Counted from the first letter of the stretch, positions 1 to 14,352 are shown. The stretch is DNA of 64,000 nucleotides from Homarus americanus (GCF_018991925.1 NW_024736071.1:12264282-12328281); one strand, 5' to 3'. Numbers and translations are program-made. Notes: generated by a model from the sequence alone, not told the origin.

Positions 1-904
<904 letters not shown>

Positions 905-917
<13 letters not shown>

Positions 918-1122
918 CCTGACCACCAACCGTTGTGTGCTATTTAAAGATTAGTAGGGTCATTACCTAATACCTGACCATTGTGGACCTGGTCTCACCC
1001 TCTTCTGTATATATACACCTTGATTTGTATTACTCTCTCTAGTCTGTACTCACCCCTGAAGATGTGAATTACACGAAAGCGCTTGAGAACTTCGTGTTTT
1101 CTTCTTTCCTTGTGGTTATCAG

Positions 1123-1123
<1 letters not shown>
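905..1123 (+). mobile_element. Penelope-like element terminal segment (downstream copy)
   Basis: This follows the endonuclease stop directly and repeats the motif order described for positions 1-267, ending in an (AT)n tract. It is interpreted as the 3' terminal repeat of the truncated Penelope-like element. The TATATATACACC block at about 1010 could serve as an internal promoter element, but this is only inferred. Confidence 0.6.
1056..1092 (+). ncRNA. hammerhead-ribozyme-like motif, copy 2
   Basis: CTGAAGA (1056-1062), one extra T, then GTG (1064-1066) pairing with CAC (1072-1074) around AATTA, then GAAA (1075-1078). The stem II sequence differs from copy 1 but remains paired, a compensatory pattern. 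Stem III is not clear here. Confidence 0.35.

Positions 1124-1158
<35 letters not shown>
1124..1158. repeat. (AT)n microsatellite
   Basis: About 35 bp of AT dinucleotides directly after the downstream terminal segment, matching the arrangement at 268-379. Confidence 0.9.
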
Positions 1159-1165
<7 letters not shown>

Positions 1166-2112
1166 AAAAACTATTTTCCTCCGGCAGATATTTGCTATCG
1201 TGAAAATAACAAATTATCTCAAAAATACTTCAAAAACTTGCGGCTGAAATGTTATCACACTCCTCAAACACATTTACATCCTGTTGCTAATATTAGATTA
1301 AATTTACATGCCGCGAAAACAAGACACTTTGACATCCTATAAACATGATATAAATATTATACAAACACCCTCTCTCTCTGTTATGGTGTGTGTGTGTAAT
1401 TTATATGCGGCGCTTTTCGGCTTTTTGTTTTGTTTTGGCAAGAACCGCCTCAAGACCAGTATAAATGCCCTTAGCTTATCTAAGTTCTATTAAACACACA
1501 CACACAGGAAACTGAGAGAAAATTATCAAGACGGTGAAATGAAAATCACCCTCAGTGTATCGTTAGGTAAACAGATGGTTTAAAACATGTCCATTCCCTC
1601 AGCTCATACAAGGGCATAATGCAGATGGTTCCTCAGCTGGTCTTAGGCGAGTTTAGTCCTCCTGTACGCTCATTTTCTCTCGAGTTCCCCCATTTATTCC
1701 ACAGATGAGTTCCTTCGTTAAGTAAGCTCATCTCTCAAGTGGTGCGACGTCTCCCTCGGCACACTCCCTCCATCCCTCACAGCCACACAGAGACGCCATA
1801 AGACGCTGTACACCTGACTAAAGGTATGACGTCACCTTACTCTTCATCCATCTTGTACTTAAAATTAAACTTCATTAATAATATTTACCTGAGCACTAAG
1901 CAACTCCCTCAAGCACGTGCGTCAGTGGCCGTAAATGTTTATAGAAGGAGATACGTGGAATACACTGTAAACGGTATACCCAGAGTGTGTGTGTGTGGCG
2001 CCAGACAATGGACTCTGAGGTAACCGATCTGTCTAGTGTTGTGTAAAATGTTCAGGAGTTATTGTTCGTTTCTCCACGTCTAGGTGATATGTTCATTCTC
2101 TCAGTTGTATGT
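1159..2112. other. non-coding stretch, no gene recognised
   Basis: Mixed-composition sequence with short open frames only, and small GT/AC runs near 1386 and 1495. I see no domain, RNA gene or repeat unit that can be supported. Confidence 0.6.
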
Positions 2113-2124
2113 ATGTATGTCACG
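2113..2124. repeat. direct repeat (putative target-site duplication), left copy
   Basis: ATGTATGTCACG, identical to 3265-3276. The tRNA-like SINE head starts immediately after it, and the LINE 3' end stops immediately before the right copy. Confidence 0.65.
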
Positions 2125-2447
2125 ACTTGTGGTGTAATGGTTAGCATGCTCGCCTCGCAAGCGAGCGTACTCGCAAGTTTCTTTTCGCCATTTGCCTCTG
2201 TCTACCCAGCAGTAATTGGGAACCTGGATGTTAATCGATTTGCGGATCATGTTCCGGGGTAATGGTTAGCCAGTGCAGTTGGCGAGTTGTCCGGTCTTCT
2301 AGGACTATTTTTTGCCACTGGGCCATGCAACTCGTTAACTTAGGGTGTTGTTGTGTTGGCGACAGCTTCTACACCTTAAACAAATTCACGCCTAGGTGGC
2401 CCTTGGGCCGGTTATTCTCGTTAACAAGAGGGGCAACCATTAAAAAA
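2125..2447 (+). mobile_element. tRNA-derived SINE
   Basis: The 5' head resembles a tRNA. TGGTGTAATGG (2130-2140) fits an RNA polymerase III box A, and GCTCGC (2148-2153) pairs with GCGAGC (2161-2166) around a 7-nt loop CTCGCAA, which would present a CGC (alanine-type) anticodon at 2156-2158. A clear box B is not visible, so the head is decayed or is not a functional tRNA. The body (about 2200-2330) recurs in reverse orientation at 25330-25470, proving a dispersed repeat. It ends in a short A run at 2442-2448. Confidence 0.7.
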
Positions 2448-2461
2448 ATGTATGTATGTTT

Positions 2462-3264
2462 GAAGATCTAAACAAATTTTTCGAATGGTCTGAAAAATGG
2501 CAGATGAAATTCAACGTGGACAAATGTAAAGTACTCAGTATAGGAGATGTAAACAGGGAAACCAGATACCAGATGAACAACGATGCCATAGAAATCCGAC
2601 TGCGAGAGAGATTTAGGAGTAATGATAAGTAGGAACCTTAAGCCAAGTAAACAATGTGTTTTGCTCGTAACAAGGCTAATAAAGTACTTGGGTTCATACA
2701 AAGGAGTGTTAGTTACAAGACTAGCGAGGTCATCCTAAAATGTATCTTGCTCTTGTGAGACCACACCTGGATTACGCAGTTCAGTTCTGGTCACCGTATT
2801 ACAGAATGGATATAGAATCCTTGGAAAGAATTCAGAGGAGAATGACAAGACTAATCCCGGGCATTAGGAACCTTGAGTATAGAGACAGGTTAAAGCATCT
2901 TAATTTGCACTCCCTCGAGAGACGTAGAGCGAGGGGCGACCTGATAGAGGTGTACAAGTGGAAGGCAGGGCTAAACAAAGGGGACATTACAAAGGTACTC
3001 AAACTATCCAACCAGGAGCGAACTCGTAACAATGGTTTTAAATTAGACAAATTTAGATTTAGGCGGGAAATAGGTAAACACTGGTTTGGAAACAGAGTAG
3101 TGGATGAATGGAACAAGTTACCAAATATCATCATTAACTCGAATACGCTGAATAGCTTCAAACATAGGTTGGATGCTTATATGAGCAATAGGGGTTGGGT
3201 GTAAACGGGACTGCCCAGTATGGGCCAATAGGCACGCTGCAGTTTCCTCCATTCTTATGTTCTT
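2462..3264 (+). pseudogene. LINE 3' fragment: reverse transcriptase C-terminal region (CR1/Jockey-like)
   Basis: The longest frame (2740-3204, 154 codons) reads ALVRPHLDYAVQFWSPYY, then LERIQRRMTRLIPG, RRARGDLIEVYK and a C-terminal WNKLP block. This is the typical thumb and post-RT region of CR1/Jockey-superfamily non-LTR retrotransposons. Upstream, EDLNKFFEWSEKWQMKFN and a later PSKQC block continue the same protein but in different frames, so at least two frameshifts lie between 2462 and 2740. The catalytic YxDD box is upstream of the truncation and absent. The 3' end, ATTCTTATGTTCTTATG, is a short tandem tail common to such LINEs. This is a dead 5'-truncated copy. Confidence 0.85.
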
Positions 3265-3276
3265 ATGTATGTCACG
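3265..3276. repeat. direct repeat (putative target-site duplication), right copy
   Basis: ATGTATGTCACG, identical to 2113-2124, directly after the LINE tail. Confidence 0.65.
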
Positions 3277-3949
3277 CTGATAGATCGTCACCTGCTGATA
3301 TTTTCTCAACTTTAAATACGATCTTTTACAGTTTCCTTGGATTTTAAATCATTAAAAAAAATTGCCAAAATTTTAATACCTTATGAAAAAAAAACATTTG
3401 TAAGTAAATATGTAAACAAATAAATAAATACAATAATTATTAAGTAATAAATGAAGAACTACATAAAGTAATTACTAAAAGATCGTCAATCGTGTAAACA
3501 AACAATAAAGATCTAAAAACCGAAGCAAAAATAAAGAAAAAATAATGAGATTAAATTAAAAGTGACATGACATAACTAGAAGACTCTCTCTCTCTATCTC
3601 TCTCATACACCACAATTCGTGGCCTCAGTCTTCACACTTCCTGAATACATTAGCCAAAATATCCTGGATTATTCATTACTCACATTCATCAGTTATCTTT
3701 GTATTTGATTTATTTATTCAATGTTAGATCTTATTTTTCTCTCGTTTTTTATTTGTTTATATACTTTTCATTACCTATGTAAATAAACTTGTTCATAAAA
3801 TTGTTTCTATTCAATTTGTGTGTGTGTACAGGAATGACTGGCGTGTAGGGGTGGATAGGTTGGCACGTTCACCTGGCAGGGGGAGGGAGGGAGGGAGGAA
3901 GGAGGGGTTTATAGTCAAGGTAAGTTCCCTGTGATGATAAATAATTAGA
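3277..3949. other. AT-rich stretch with a G-quadruplex-type run
   Basis: AT-rich unique sequence without a recognisable gene. At 3879-3898 there is a run of GGG tracts separated by single A residues (four or more tracts), a canonical intramolecular G-quadruplex pattern. Confidence 0.6.
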
Positions 3950-4235
3950 TGTCCCTCCCACCTACACCACCCACGCCAACACCTCTATACCCATACCTCC
4001 CACGCCCACACCTGTACACCCATAACCTCCCACACCCATACTTCCCACGCCTCTATACCCATACCATCACGCCCACACCTCTACACAGACACCTCAAATA
4101 CTACACCACATCTACACCTTCACACCCATACCACCTACAACATCTCACACCTTACACACCCAAACCACCCACGCCCACACCTCCACACTCAACCACCCTA
4201 CACCCACCCCTCCACACCGCCCACCCCATCAACCC
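3950..4235. repeat. degenerate CACACCTCTACACCCATA-type repeat
   Basis: Irregular 10-13 bp units of CCCACACC/CCCATACC/CTACACC on the plus strand over nearly 290 bp. The open frame across it is low-complexity (His, Pro, Thr) and not a gene. Confidence 0.7.
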
Positions 4236-5370
4236 CCATTAATTTTCTTCAACAGTGTTAGAAGAAGGAATTACTAACGTTTACACCTGAAGCATTAACA
4301 AGTTATATATACATACCACTATTACCTGCCCTTATCAGTCAACACATTGAAATTAATTAGATTCCACAGCACCACCAACACATCTGCATTAATTGAAACG
4401 ACCTTAGTAATTTATCTTAATTATGTAAGTTAGGTAAGGTTAGGTAAACTTTTAGGTTAGGATAGGTTTAGCATGGTCTGGGTAGTTTTGGTTAGGAGAG
4501 AGAGAGAGAGATAGAAAACACTTACATACCAGACCAGTCGTACAGCAGTCCTCCTCCCCCCCACCTCACCCCCATTCCTCCCACCGCCCATCCCCGTCAA
4601 ACCATCACAAACATCCGCCTGAGGATTACATTTACACCCTCACCAGGATTCCAACCGTGTCGATAATGCCTCCACGACCAACAGGAACCACTTAACACAC
4701 GACTACACGACCTTAGAGGCAAGCAACTAAGTACGACGACCTTGAACCAGTTAAAAATCTTTTGACGTCACTCGCATCTAAGTGCAAATCTCGTAAGATA
4801 TAAAACCTGTTCTTTAAGATTTTAATTTTCTCCATCTTGTGCATGGCATTTACGAGTGTTAATTCTTCGTCTCTAACTTGTCGACGAAGACTTGACGAGT
4901 ATTTTGGCCACCTACATTTTTTGGCGAAGCAGCTCGAATGATGTCAGTTTAGATACGTTCATACACCTGTCTGCTAAGTTATGTTTTTATATAACTAGTT
5001 ACATGCGTTCTCATACCTCCAGTTAGATATGTTCTCATACCTCCAGTTAGACACGGTCACATATCTCGTTCCCACACCTCCAGGTAGATAGGTTCATCAA
5101 CTTCCTATTAAATACGTTCTTAAATCTTCATTTACCAAAAAACATTAACTTACGAACCTCTAAGAAACAAGTGACATAATCGTGACGTAATGACGGTACT
5201 TAAGATGATTTACGACAATGGGAGGCAGCTACTGTGATCTAGGTACAGGTAATGTTGTATATTACACAGAGTAAATGTTTAGTACAGCTGGGCAGCATTT
5301 CTTTCCCCTCTGATGTTTAGTACAGTAACGTTCGTCTGATACACAGATGATAATTTTAATGTTTATCCTG
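4236..5370. other. unique AT-rich stretch with short local repeats
   Basis: No gene seen. It contains a short degenerate TTAGG run near 4425-4470, a GA run near 4497-4512, and about four degenerate copies of a CATACCTCCAGTTAGATA-type unit at about 4950-5100. Confidence 0.55.
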
Positions 5371-8300
5371 TCACATCAGTGTTTAGGGCCTGCCACATCA
5401 GTGCTTAGGGCCTGCCACATCAGTGTTTACGGCCTGCCACACATCAGTGTTTAGGGCCTGCCACATCAGTGCTTAGGGCCTGCATCAGTGAGGCCGCCAT
5501 CAGTGTAGCCATCAGTGTTCGCCTGCCACATCAGTGTTTACGGCGCCCTCAGTTTTCCGCCACATCAGTGCTAGGGCCTGCCCATCAGTGTTTAGGGCCT
5601 GCCACATCAGTGTTTGGCCTGCCATCAGTGTTTGGCCTGCCATCAGTGCTTGGGCGAACTCATCAGTGTTTGGGCCTGCCACATCAGTGGGCCTGCCATC
5701 AGTGTTTAGGGCCTGCCATCAGTGTTTGGCCTGCCACATCAGTGTTCGGCCTGCGAACTCATCAGTGTTTAGGCCTGCCATCAGTGTGGGCCTGCCACGC
5801 CTGCCCATCAGTGTTTAGGGCCTGCCACATCAGTGTAGGGCCTGCCACATCAGTGTTAGGGCCTGCAGGACTCATCAGTGTTTACGGCCTGCCACATCAG
5901 TGTTTGGCCTGCCTCATCAGTGTTTAGGGCCTGCCACATCAGTCTTAGGGCCTGCCATCAGTGTTGCGGCCTGCCACATCAGTGTTTACGGCCTGCCACA
6001 TCAGTGTTTACGGCCTGCGAACTCATCAGTGTTTAGGGCCTGCCATCAATGCTTAGGGCCTGCCACATCAGTGTTTAGGCCTGCACTCATCAGTGTTTAG
6101 GGCCTGCCATCAGTGTAGGGCCTCACATCAGTGTTCGGCCTGCCACATCAGTGTTTGGCCTGCAACTCATCAGTGTTTAGGGCCTGCCACATCAGTGCTT
6201 AGGGCCTGCCACATCAGTGTTTACGGCCTGCCATCAGTGTTTGGCCTGCCATCAGTGTTTGGGCCTGCCACATCAGTGTTGGGCCTGCCCACATCAGTGT
6301 TTAGGGCCTGCCATCAGTGTAGGCCGCCACCCCATCGTGTTAGGCCTGCCATCGTGTTTGGCCTGCCACATCAGTGTAGGGCCTGCCACATCAGTGTTTG
6401 GCCTGCCACATCAGTGTTTACGGCCTGCATCAGTGTAGGGCCTGCACATCAGTGTTTAGGGCCTGCGAACTCATCAGTGTTTAGGGCCTGCATCGGTGTA
6501 GGGCCTGCCACATCAGTGTTTACGGCCTGCCACATCAGTGTTTGGCCTGCACTCATCAGTGTTTAGGGCCTGCCATCAGTGTAGGGCCTGCCATCAGTGT
6601 TTACGGCCTGCCATCAGTGTTTGGCCTGCCACATCAGTGTTGGCCTGCCATCAGTGTTTACGGCCTGCCACATCAGTGTTTGGCCTGCCACATCAGTGCT
6701 TAGGCCCTGCGAACTCATCAGTGTTTAGGCCTGCCACATCAGTGTTTGGGCCTGCCACATCAGTGTTTACGGCCTGCCACATCAGTGTTACGGCCTGCCA
6801 CATCAGTGCTTAGGCCTGCCTCATCAGTGTTTAGGGCCTGCCCGTGTTTGGCCTGCCCATCAGTGTTTACCGCCACGTCAGGCCTGCGAACTCATCAGTG
6901 TTTAGGGCCTGCACATCAGTGTTTACGGCCTGCCATCAGTGTTTAGGGCCTGCCACATCAGTGTTTGGCCTGCCCATCAGTGCTTAGGCCCTGCGAACTC
7001 ATCAGTGTTTACGGCCTGCCACATCGGTTTACGGCCTGCCACATCAGTGTTTACGGCCTGCCACATCAGTGCTTAGGCCCTGCGAACTCATCAGTGTTTG
7101 GGCCTGCCATCAGTGTTTACGGCCTGCCACATCAGTGTTTGTGCCACATCAGTGTTTACGGCCTGCCACATCAGTGCTTAGGCCCTGCGAACTCATCAGT
7201 GTTTGGGGCCTGCCACATCGGTGTTTACGGCCTGCATCAGTGTTTGGCCTGCCACATCAGTGTTACGGCCTGCCACATCGGTGTTTGGCCTGCCACATCA
7301 GTGCTTAGGCCTGCGAACTCATCAGTGTTTAGGGCCTGCCACATCAGTGTTTAGGGCCTGCCACATCAGTGTTTGGGCCTGCCCATCAGTGTTACGCCTG
7401 CCATCAGTGTTTGGCCTGCCACATCAGTGTGGGCCTGCGAACTCATCAGTGTTTAGGGCCTGCCAGATGTTTAGGCCTGCCATCAGTGTTACGCCTGCCA
7501 CATCAGTACGGCCTGCCACATCAGTGTTACGGCCTGCCACATCAGTCTTGGCCCTGCACTCATCAGTGTTGGGCCTGCCACACTTTACGCCTGCCACATC
7601 AGTTTTACGGCCTGCATCAGTGTAGGCCTGCGAACTCATCAGTGTTAGGGCCTGCACATCAGTGTTTAGGGCCTGCCACATCAGTGTTTGCCACCATCAG
7701 TGTTTGGCCTGCCACATCAGTGTTTACGGCCTGCCACATCGTGTTTACGGCCTGCCATCAGTGTTACGGCCTGCCACATCAGTGTTTACGGCCTGCCACA
7801 TCAGTGTTTGCAAGTGGGCCTGCCATCAGTGTTACGGCCTGCCCATCAGTGTTTACGGCCTGCCACATCAGTGTTTAGGGCCTGCCATCAGTGCTTAGGG
7901 CCTGCCACATCAGTGTTTACGGCCTGCCACATCGGTGTTACGGCCTGCCACAGTGTTTGGCCTGCCATCAGTGTTTACGGCCTGCCACATCAGTGTTAGG
8001 CCTGCCACATCAGTGTGGGCCCTGCCACATCAGTGTTACGGCCTGCCACATCAGTGTTAGGGCCCTGCCCACAGTTTCGCCACATCAGTGTTTACGGCCT
8101 GCCACGTGCCCGCCTCAGTGCTTAGGCCTGCGCATCAGTGTTTGGGGCCACATCAGTGTTTGGGCCTGCCACATCAGTGCTAGGCCTGCCACATCAGTGT
8201 TTAGGGCCTGCCACAGCAGTGTTTAGGGCCTGCCCATCAGTGTTGGGCCGCACAGTGTAGGCCGCACCATCAGTGTTTAGGGCCTGCATCAGTGTAGGGC

Positions 8301-8693
8301 CTGCCATCAGTGTTTGGCCTGCCAGTGTTTAGGGCCTGCCACATCAGTGTTGGGCCTGCCACATCAGTGTTTAGGGCCTGCAGCAGTGTTTGGGCCTGCC
8401 ATCAGTGTTAGGCCTGCCCTCAGTGCTAGGCCTGACTCATCAGTGTTTAGGGCCTGCCACATCAGTGTAGGGCCTGCCATCAGTCTTGGGCCTGCCATCA
8501 GTGTTTAGGGCCTGCCACAGCAGTGTTTAGGGCCGTCAGTGTTTAGGCCTGCCACAGCAGTGTTTAGGCCTGCCATCAGTGTTTAGGGCCTGCCACATCA
8601 GTGTTACGGCCTGCCACATCAGTGTTTGGCCTGCCCATCAGTGTTTACGGCCTGCCATCGTGTTTAGGGCCTGCCACATCAATCTTTAGGCCA
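5371..8693. repeat. 22-bp tandem satellite array
   Basis: About 3.3 kb of a unit with consensus ACATCAGTGTTTAGGGCCTGCC. Variants include CGG for AGGG in the middle and a periodic CGAACT insertion before CATCAGTG. Many units differ by 1-4 bp indels. Open frames of 60-170 codons within it (such as repeated ACHISV/CLGPAT peptides) are by-products of the repeat. No CRISPR organisation is present, because there are no distinct spacers. Confidence 0.95.
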
Positions 8694-9263
8694 GAGCAAA
8701 CACAGCAGTGTCATAAGGTTGTGCCATCACATAATTGTCATGTATGTCTATTAAATTGCTTCGGGGTGTGACAACAAGCGGTGTGTGTGTGTGTGTCATA
8801 AGGAAGTGGCATCATACATGTCTCTGTGTATACTTTAAGGATGTGATGAAGCAGTAAAGGTACCTGGCAAGTTCCCTCACTCACTCAACAACTGCTAACT
8901 GGTCTATGTAAATAAGTATAGTGTAATGTTTGCTGTATAAGTTGTATAGTCACTACGGGGTCGCCTCTGTTTACTGTATCGTTCAAAATTAAACAAGAAG
9001 AAATTTATTGAAATTATCTCCATGTTGTAACTCGTCCCTATAATTCATCAAAAACAAACACACAAATATATTTATCTACATCTATCTATTTATCTATCAA
9101 TGGAGATATAGTCGTTTTATAAACCAAGTTACATACAATATAGAGTCACATCTCTGGTGAATAAATCTTCCAATTTGTTGACATTATGTGAGTTGAACAC
9201 CTGCGAGCGTGGTGCCCAACGTCTGCTGTGCTGTTTATGGCAGACAACAGGGATATAGGTCAT
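8694..9263. other. unique spacer between two satellite arrays
   Basis: AT-rich, with a short GT run at about 8780-8797 and GATA/TATC-like repeats near 9070-9100. No gene recognised. Confidence 0.6.
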
Positions 9264-12200
9264 GGAAGCACCACAGCAGTTGGTTATGGTGGCACCACAG
9301 ACTGGGTATACAGCAGTGGGTTATGGTGGCACCACAGCCTGGGCACACAGCAGTTGGTTATGGTGGCACCACAGACTGGGTACCAAGATGGGTTACGGTG
9401 GCACCACAGCCTGGGCCAGTGGGTTATGGTGCACCAGGGTACCAGCAGTGGGTTGTGGTGGCCACAGCCTGGGTACACAGATTGGTTGTGGCACCACAGC
9501 CTGGGACACAACAGTGGTTGTGCACCACAGCCTGGGTACACAACAGTGGGTTATGGTGGCACCACAGCCTGGGTACAAGAGTGGGTTATGGTGGCACCCA
9601 GCCTGGTACCAGCAGTGGGTTATGGTGGCCACAGCCTGGGTACACAGCAGTTGGTTATGGTGGCACAGCCTGGGTACACAACAGTGGGTTACGGTGGCCA
9701 CAGCCTGGGTACACAACAGTGGGTTATGGTGGCACCACAGCCTGGTACAGAGATGGGTTATGTGGCACCACAGCCTGGGTACACAGCAGTGGGTTATGGT
9801 GGCACCCAGCCTGGGTACACAACAGTGGGTTATGGTGGCACCACAGCCTGGGTACACAACAGTGGGTTATGGTGGCACCACAGCCTGGGTACACAGCAGT
9901 GGGTTATGGTGGCACCACAGCCTGGGTACACAGCAGTGGGTTATGGTGGCACCACAGCCTGGTACACAACAGTGGGTTATGGTGGCACCACAGCCTGGGT
10001 ACACAACAGTGGGTTATGGTGGCACCACAGCCTGGGCACACAGCAGTTGGTTATGGTGGCACCACAGCCTGGGTACACAGCAGTGGGTTATGGTGGCACC
10101 ACAGCCTGGGTACACAGCAGTGGGTTATGGTGGCACCACAGCCTGGGTACACAGCAGTGGGTTATGGTGGCACCACAGCCTGGGTACACAGCAGTGGGTT
10201 ATGGTGGCACCACAGCCTGGGTACACAGCAGTGTGGGTTATGGGCACCACAGCCTGGGTACACAGCAGTGGGTTATGGTGGCACCACAGCCTGGGCACAC
10301 AGCAGTGGGTTATGGTGGCACCACAGCCTGGGCACACAGCAGTTGGTTATGGTGGCACCACAGCCTGGGTACAGCAGTGGGTTACAGTGGCACCACAGCC
10401 TGGGTACAGCAGTGGGTTACGGTGGCACCACAGCCTGGGTCACACAGCAGTGGGTTATGGTGGCACCACAGCCTGGGTACAGCAGTGGGTTATGGTGGCA
10501 CCACAGCCTGGGTACACAGCAGTGGGTTATGGTGGCACCACAGCCTGGGTACACAGCAGTGGGTTATGGTGGCACCACAGCCTGGGTACACAACAGTGGG
10601 TTATGGTGGCACCACAGCGCAGACACGAGCATTGGTTATGGTGGCACCACAGCCTGGAAACACAGCAGTGGGTTATGGTGGCACCACAGCCTGGGTAGCA
10701 GTGGGTTATGGTCCCAGCCTGGGTACACAGCAGTGGGTTATGGTGGCACCACAGCCTGGGTACACAGCAGTGGGTTATGGTGGCACCACAGCCTGGGTAC
10801 ACAGCAGTGGGTAATGGTGGCACCACAGCGTGGTACACAGCAGTGGGTCACAGTGGAACCACAGCCTGGGTACACAGCAGTGGGTTATGGTGGCACCACA
10901 GCCTAGGTACACAGCAGTGGGTCACGGTGGAACCACACCTGGGTACACAGCAGTGGGTTATGGTGGCACCACAGCCTAGGTACAGCAGTGGGTCCGGTGG
11001 AACCACAGCCTGGTACACAGCAGTGGTTATGGTGGCACCACAAGCCTAGTACACAGCAGTTGGTCATTGGCACCACAGCCTGGGTACAGCAGTGGTCATG
11101 GTGGAACCACAGCCTGGGTACACAACAGTGGGTTGTGGTACCCAGCCTAGGTACACAGCAGTGGGTCACGGTGGAACCCAGCCTGGGTACACAGCAGTGG
11201 TTATGGTGGCACCACAGCCTAGGTACACAGCAGTGGGTCACGGTGGAACCACAGCCTGGGTACACAGCAGTGGGTTATGGTGGCACCACAGCCTAGGTAC
11301 ACAGCAGTTGGTCATTGTGGCACACAGCCTGGGTACAGCAGTGGGTTATGGTGGCACCACAGCCTGGGTACACAACAGTGGTTATGGTGGCACCACAGCC
11401 TTGGTACAGCAGTGGGTCACAGTGGCACCCTGGGTACACAGCAGTGGGTCTGTGGAACCCAGCCTGGGTACACAGCAGTGGAGTTATGGTGGCACCACAG
11501 CCTAGGTACACAGCAGTGGGTCACAGTGGAACCACAGCCTGGGTACACAGCAGTGGTTATGGTGGCACCACAGCCTAGGTACACAGCAGTGGGTCACGGT
11601 GGAACCACAGCTGGGTACAACAGTGGGTTATGGTGGCACCACAGCCTAGGTACACAGCAGTTGGTCATTGGCACCACAGCCTGGACACAGCAGTGGGTTA
11701 TGGTGGCACCACAGCCTGCATGGTACACAAACAGTGGGTACATGGTGGCACAGCCTTGGTACACAGCAGTTGGTCATGGCACCACAGCCTGGGCACACAA
11801 CAGTGGGTTATGGTGGCACCAAGCCTGGTACACACAGTTGGGTCACACAGCCCTGGCACACAGCAGGGTCACACCAGCCTGCACACAACAGTGGGTTGGT
11901 GGCACCACAGCCTCTGGCACACATTGGGTCACGGCACCACAGCCTGGGTACACACCAGTGGGATAGCTATGTGCACCACAGCCTAGGCACAGCAGCATTG
12001 TGTACACAGCAGTGGGTTATGGTGGCACCACAGCCTGGGTACACAACAGGGTTATGGTGGCACAGCTTGGTACAAGCAGGGTCACGGTGGCACCACAGCC
12101 TGGGTACAACAGTGGGTTACGGTGGCACCACAGCCTTGGTACAGCAGTGGGGTCACGGTGCACAGGCTTGCAGTACACAGCAGTGGGTTATGGTGGCACC

Positions 12201-13418
12201 ACAGCCCAGGTACACAGCAGTGGGTCACGGTGGAACCACAGCCTGGGTACACAGCAGTACAGGTGGCACCACAGCCCAGGGGTGGCAGCAGTTAGTCAGG
12301 CACCACAGCCTGGGTACACAGCAGTGGGTTATGGTGGCACCACAGCCTGGGTACACAACAGTGGTTATGGTGGCACCAAAGCCTGGCTGCAATGGGTAAG
12401 TACCACAGCCGGCACACAACAGGGTATGGCACCACATCCTGTACATACAGTGTCACAGACCACAGCCTGGACACAGCAGATAGGTGCACCACAGCCCAGG
12501 CAGGGGCACAGAACCAGCTGGACAGCACCACAGCAGGCACACATGCACCACACACAAAATGGACTGTGTCACCANNNNNNNNNNNNNNNNNNNNNNNNNN
12601 NNNNNNNNNNNNNNNNNNNNNNNNNNNNNNNNNNNNNNNNNNNNNNNNNNNNNNNNNNNNNNNNNNNNNNNNNNCACAGCCTGGGTACACAAATTGGTCA
12701 TGGTGGCACCACAGCCTGCACAGACCGCCATGCAACTGACACACAGTGGGTATGGTGGCACCACAGCCTTACACAGCAGTGGGCCCACGGTGGCACCACA
12801 GCCTTGGTACACAGCAGTGGGTCACGGTGGCACCACAGCCTGTGTACAGCAGTGGGTCACAGGCACCACAGCCCAGCAGTGGGGTTGCGGCACCACAGCC
12901 TGGGTACACAGCAGTGTGGAACCACAGCCTGGGTACACAGCAGTGGGTTATGGTGGCACCACAGCCGGGTACACACAACAGGGTTATGGTGCCCCACAGC
13001 CCAGGGTACACAGCAGTGGGTCACGTGGAACCACAGCCTGGGTACACAGCAGTGGGTTATGGCACCAGCCCAGGCACACAGCAGTTGGTCATCAGGCACC
13101 ACAGCCTGCACAGCAGTGGGTTACTGGCACCATAGTTTGTGCACACACAGCAGTGGGTCATGGTGGAACCACAGCCTGGGTACACAGCAGTGGGTTATGG
13201 GTGGCACCACAGCCTAGGCCACAGCAGTGGGTCACGGTGGAACCACAGCCTGCACACACAGCAGTGGGTTATGGTGGCACCACAGCCTAGGTACACAGCA
13301 GTTGGTCATTGTGGCACCACAGCCTGGGTACACAACAGTGGGTTATGGTGGCACCACAGCCTTGGTACACAGCAGTGGGTCACGGTGGCACCACAGCCTT
13401 GGTACACAGCAGTGGGTC
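9264..13418. repeat. 38-bp tandem minisatellite array with higher-order structure
   Basis: About 4.2 kb of a unit containing GGTTATGGTGGCACCACAG followed by CCTGGGTACACAGCAGTG. The central part (about 9840-10560) is nearly perfect. From about 10840 to 11640, units of the GGTTATGGTGGCACC type alternate with a GGTCACGGTGGAACC type, forming a roughly 76-bp higher-order unit. The edges and the flanks of the assembly gap are degenerate. Since 38 is not a multiple of three and the unit lacks plus-strand stops, all three plus frames stay open for long distances (up to 565 codons). These are not genes. Confidence 0.95.
12575..12674. other. assembly gap (100 N)
   Basis: Exactly 100 N, the usual scaffold placeholder, inside the 38-bp array. 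The true array length is therefore unknown. Confidence 0.98.
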
Positions 13419-13486
13419 CGACCACCACACACTGTAGACCAACAATACGTTTCTCACGACACTGATGTTGACAACTACCACAACTA

Positions 13487-14306
<820 letters not shown>

Positions 14307-14352
<46 letters not shown>

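Noticed and set aside
2125..2200. Functional alanine tRNA gene
   Set aside because: The anticodon arm is good, but there is no clear box B or T-arm or acceptor pairing, and the flank is a dispersed SINE body.
5469..8508. Many 60-170 codon frames with HQCLGPATSV-type repeats
   Set aside because: Stop-free readings of the 22-bp satellite in several overlapping frames.
5371..8693. CRISPR-like appearance of regularly spaced repeats
   Set aside because: The units are contiguous tandem copies without distinct spacers, in a eukaryotic genome, with no cas genes.
9209..13217. Very long plus-strand open frames (up to 565 codons) and matching minus-strand frames
   Set aside because: They are readings of the 38-bp minisatellite in all three frames, with one frame also crossing the N gap. 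No domain or codon signal.
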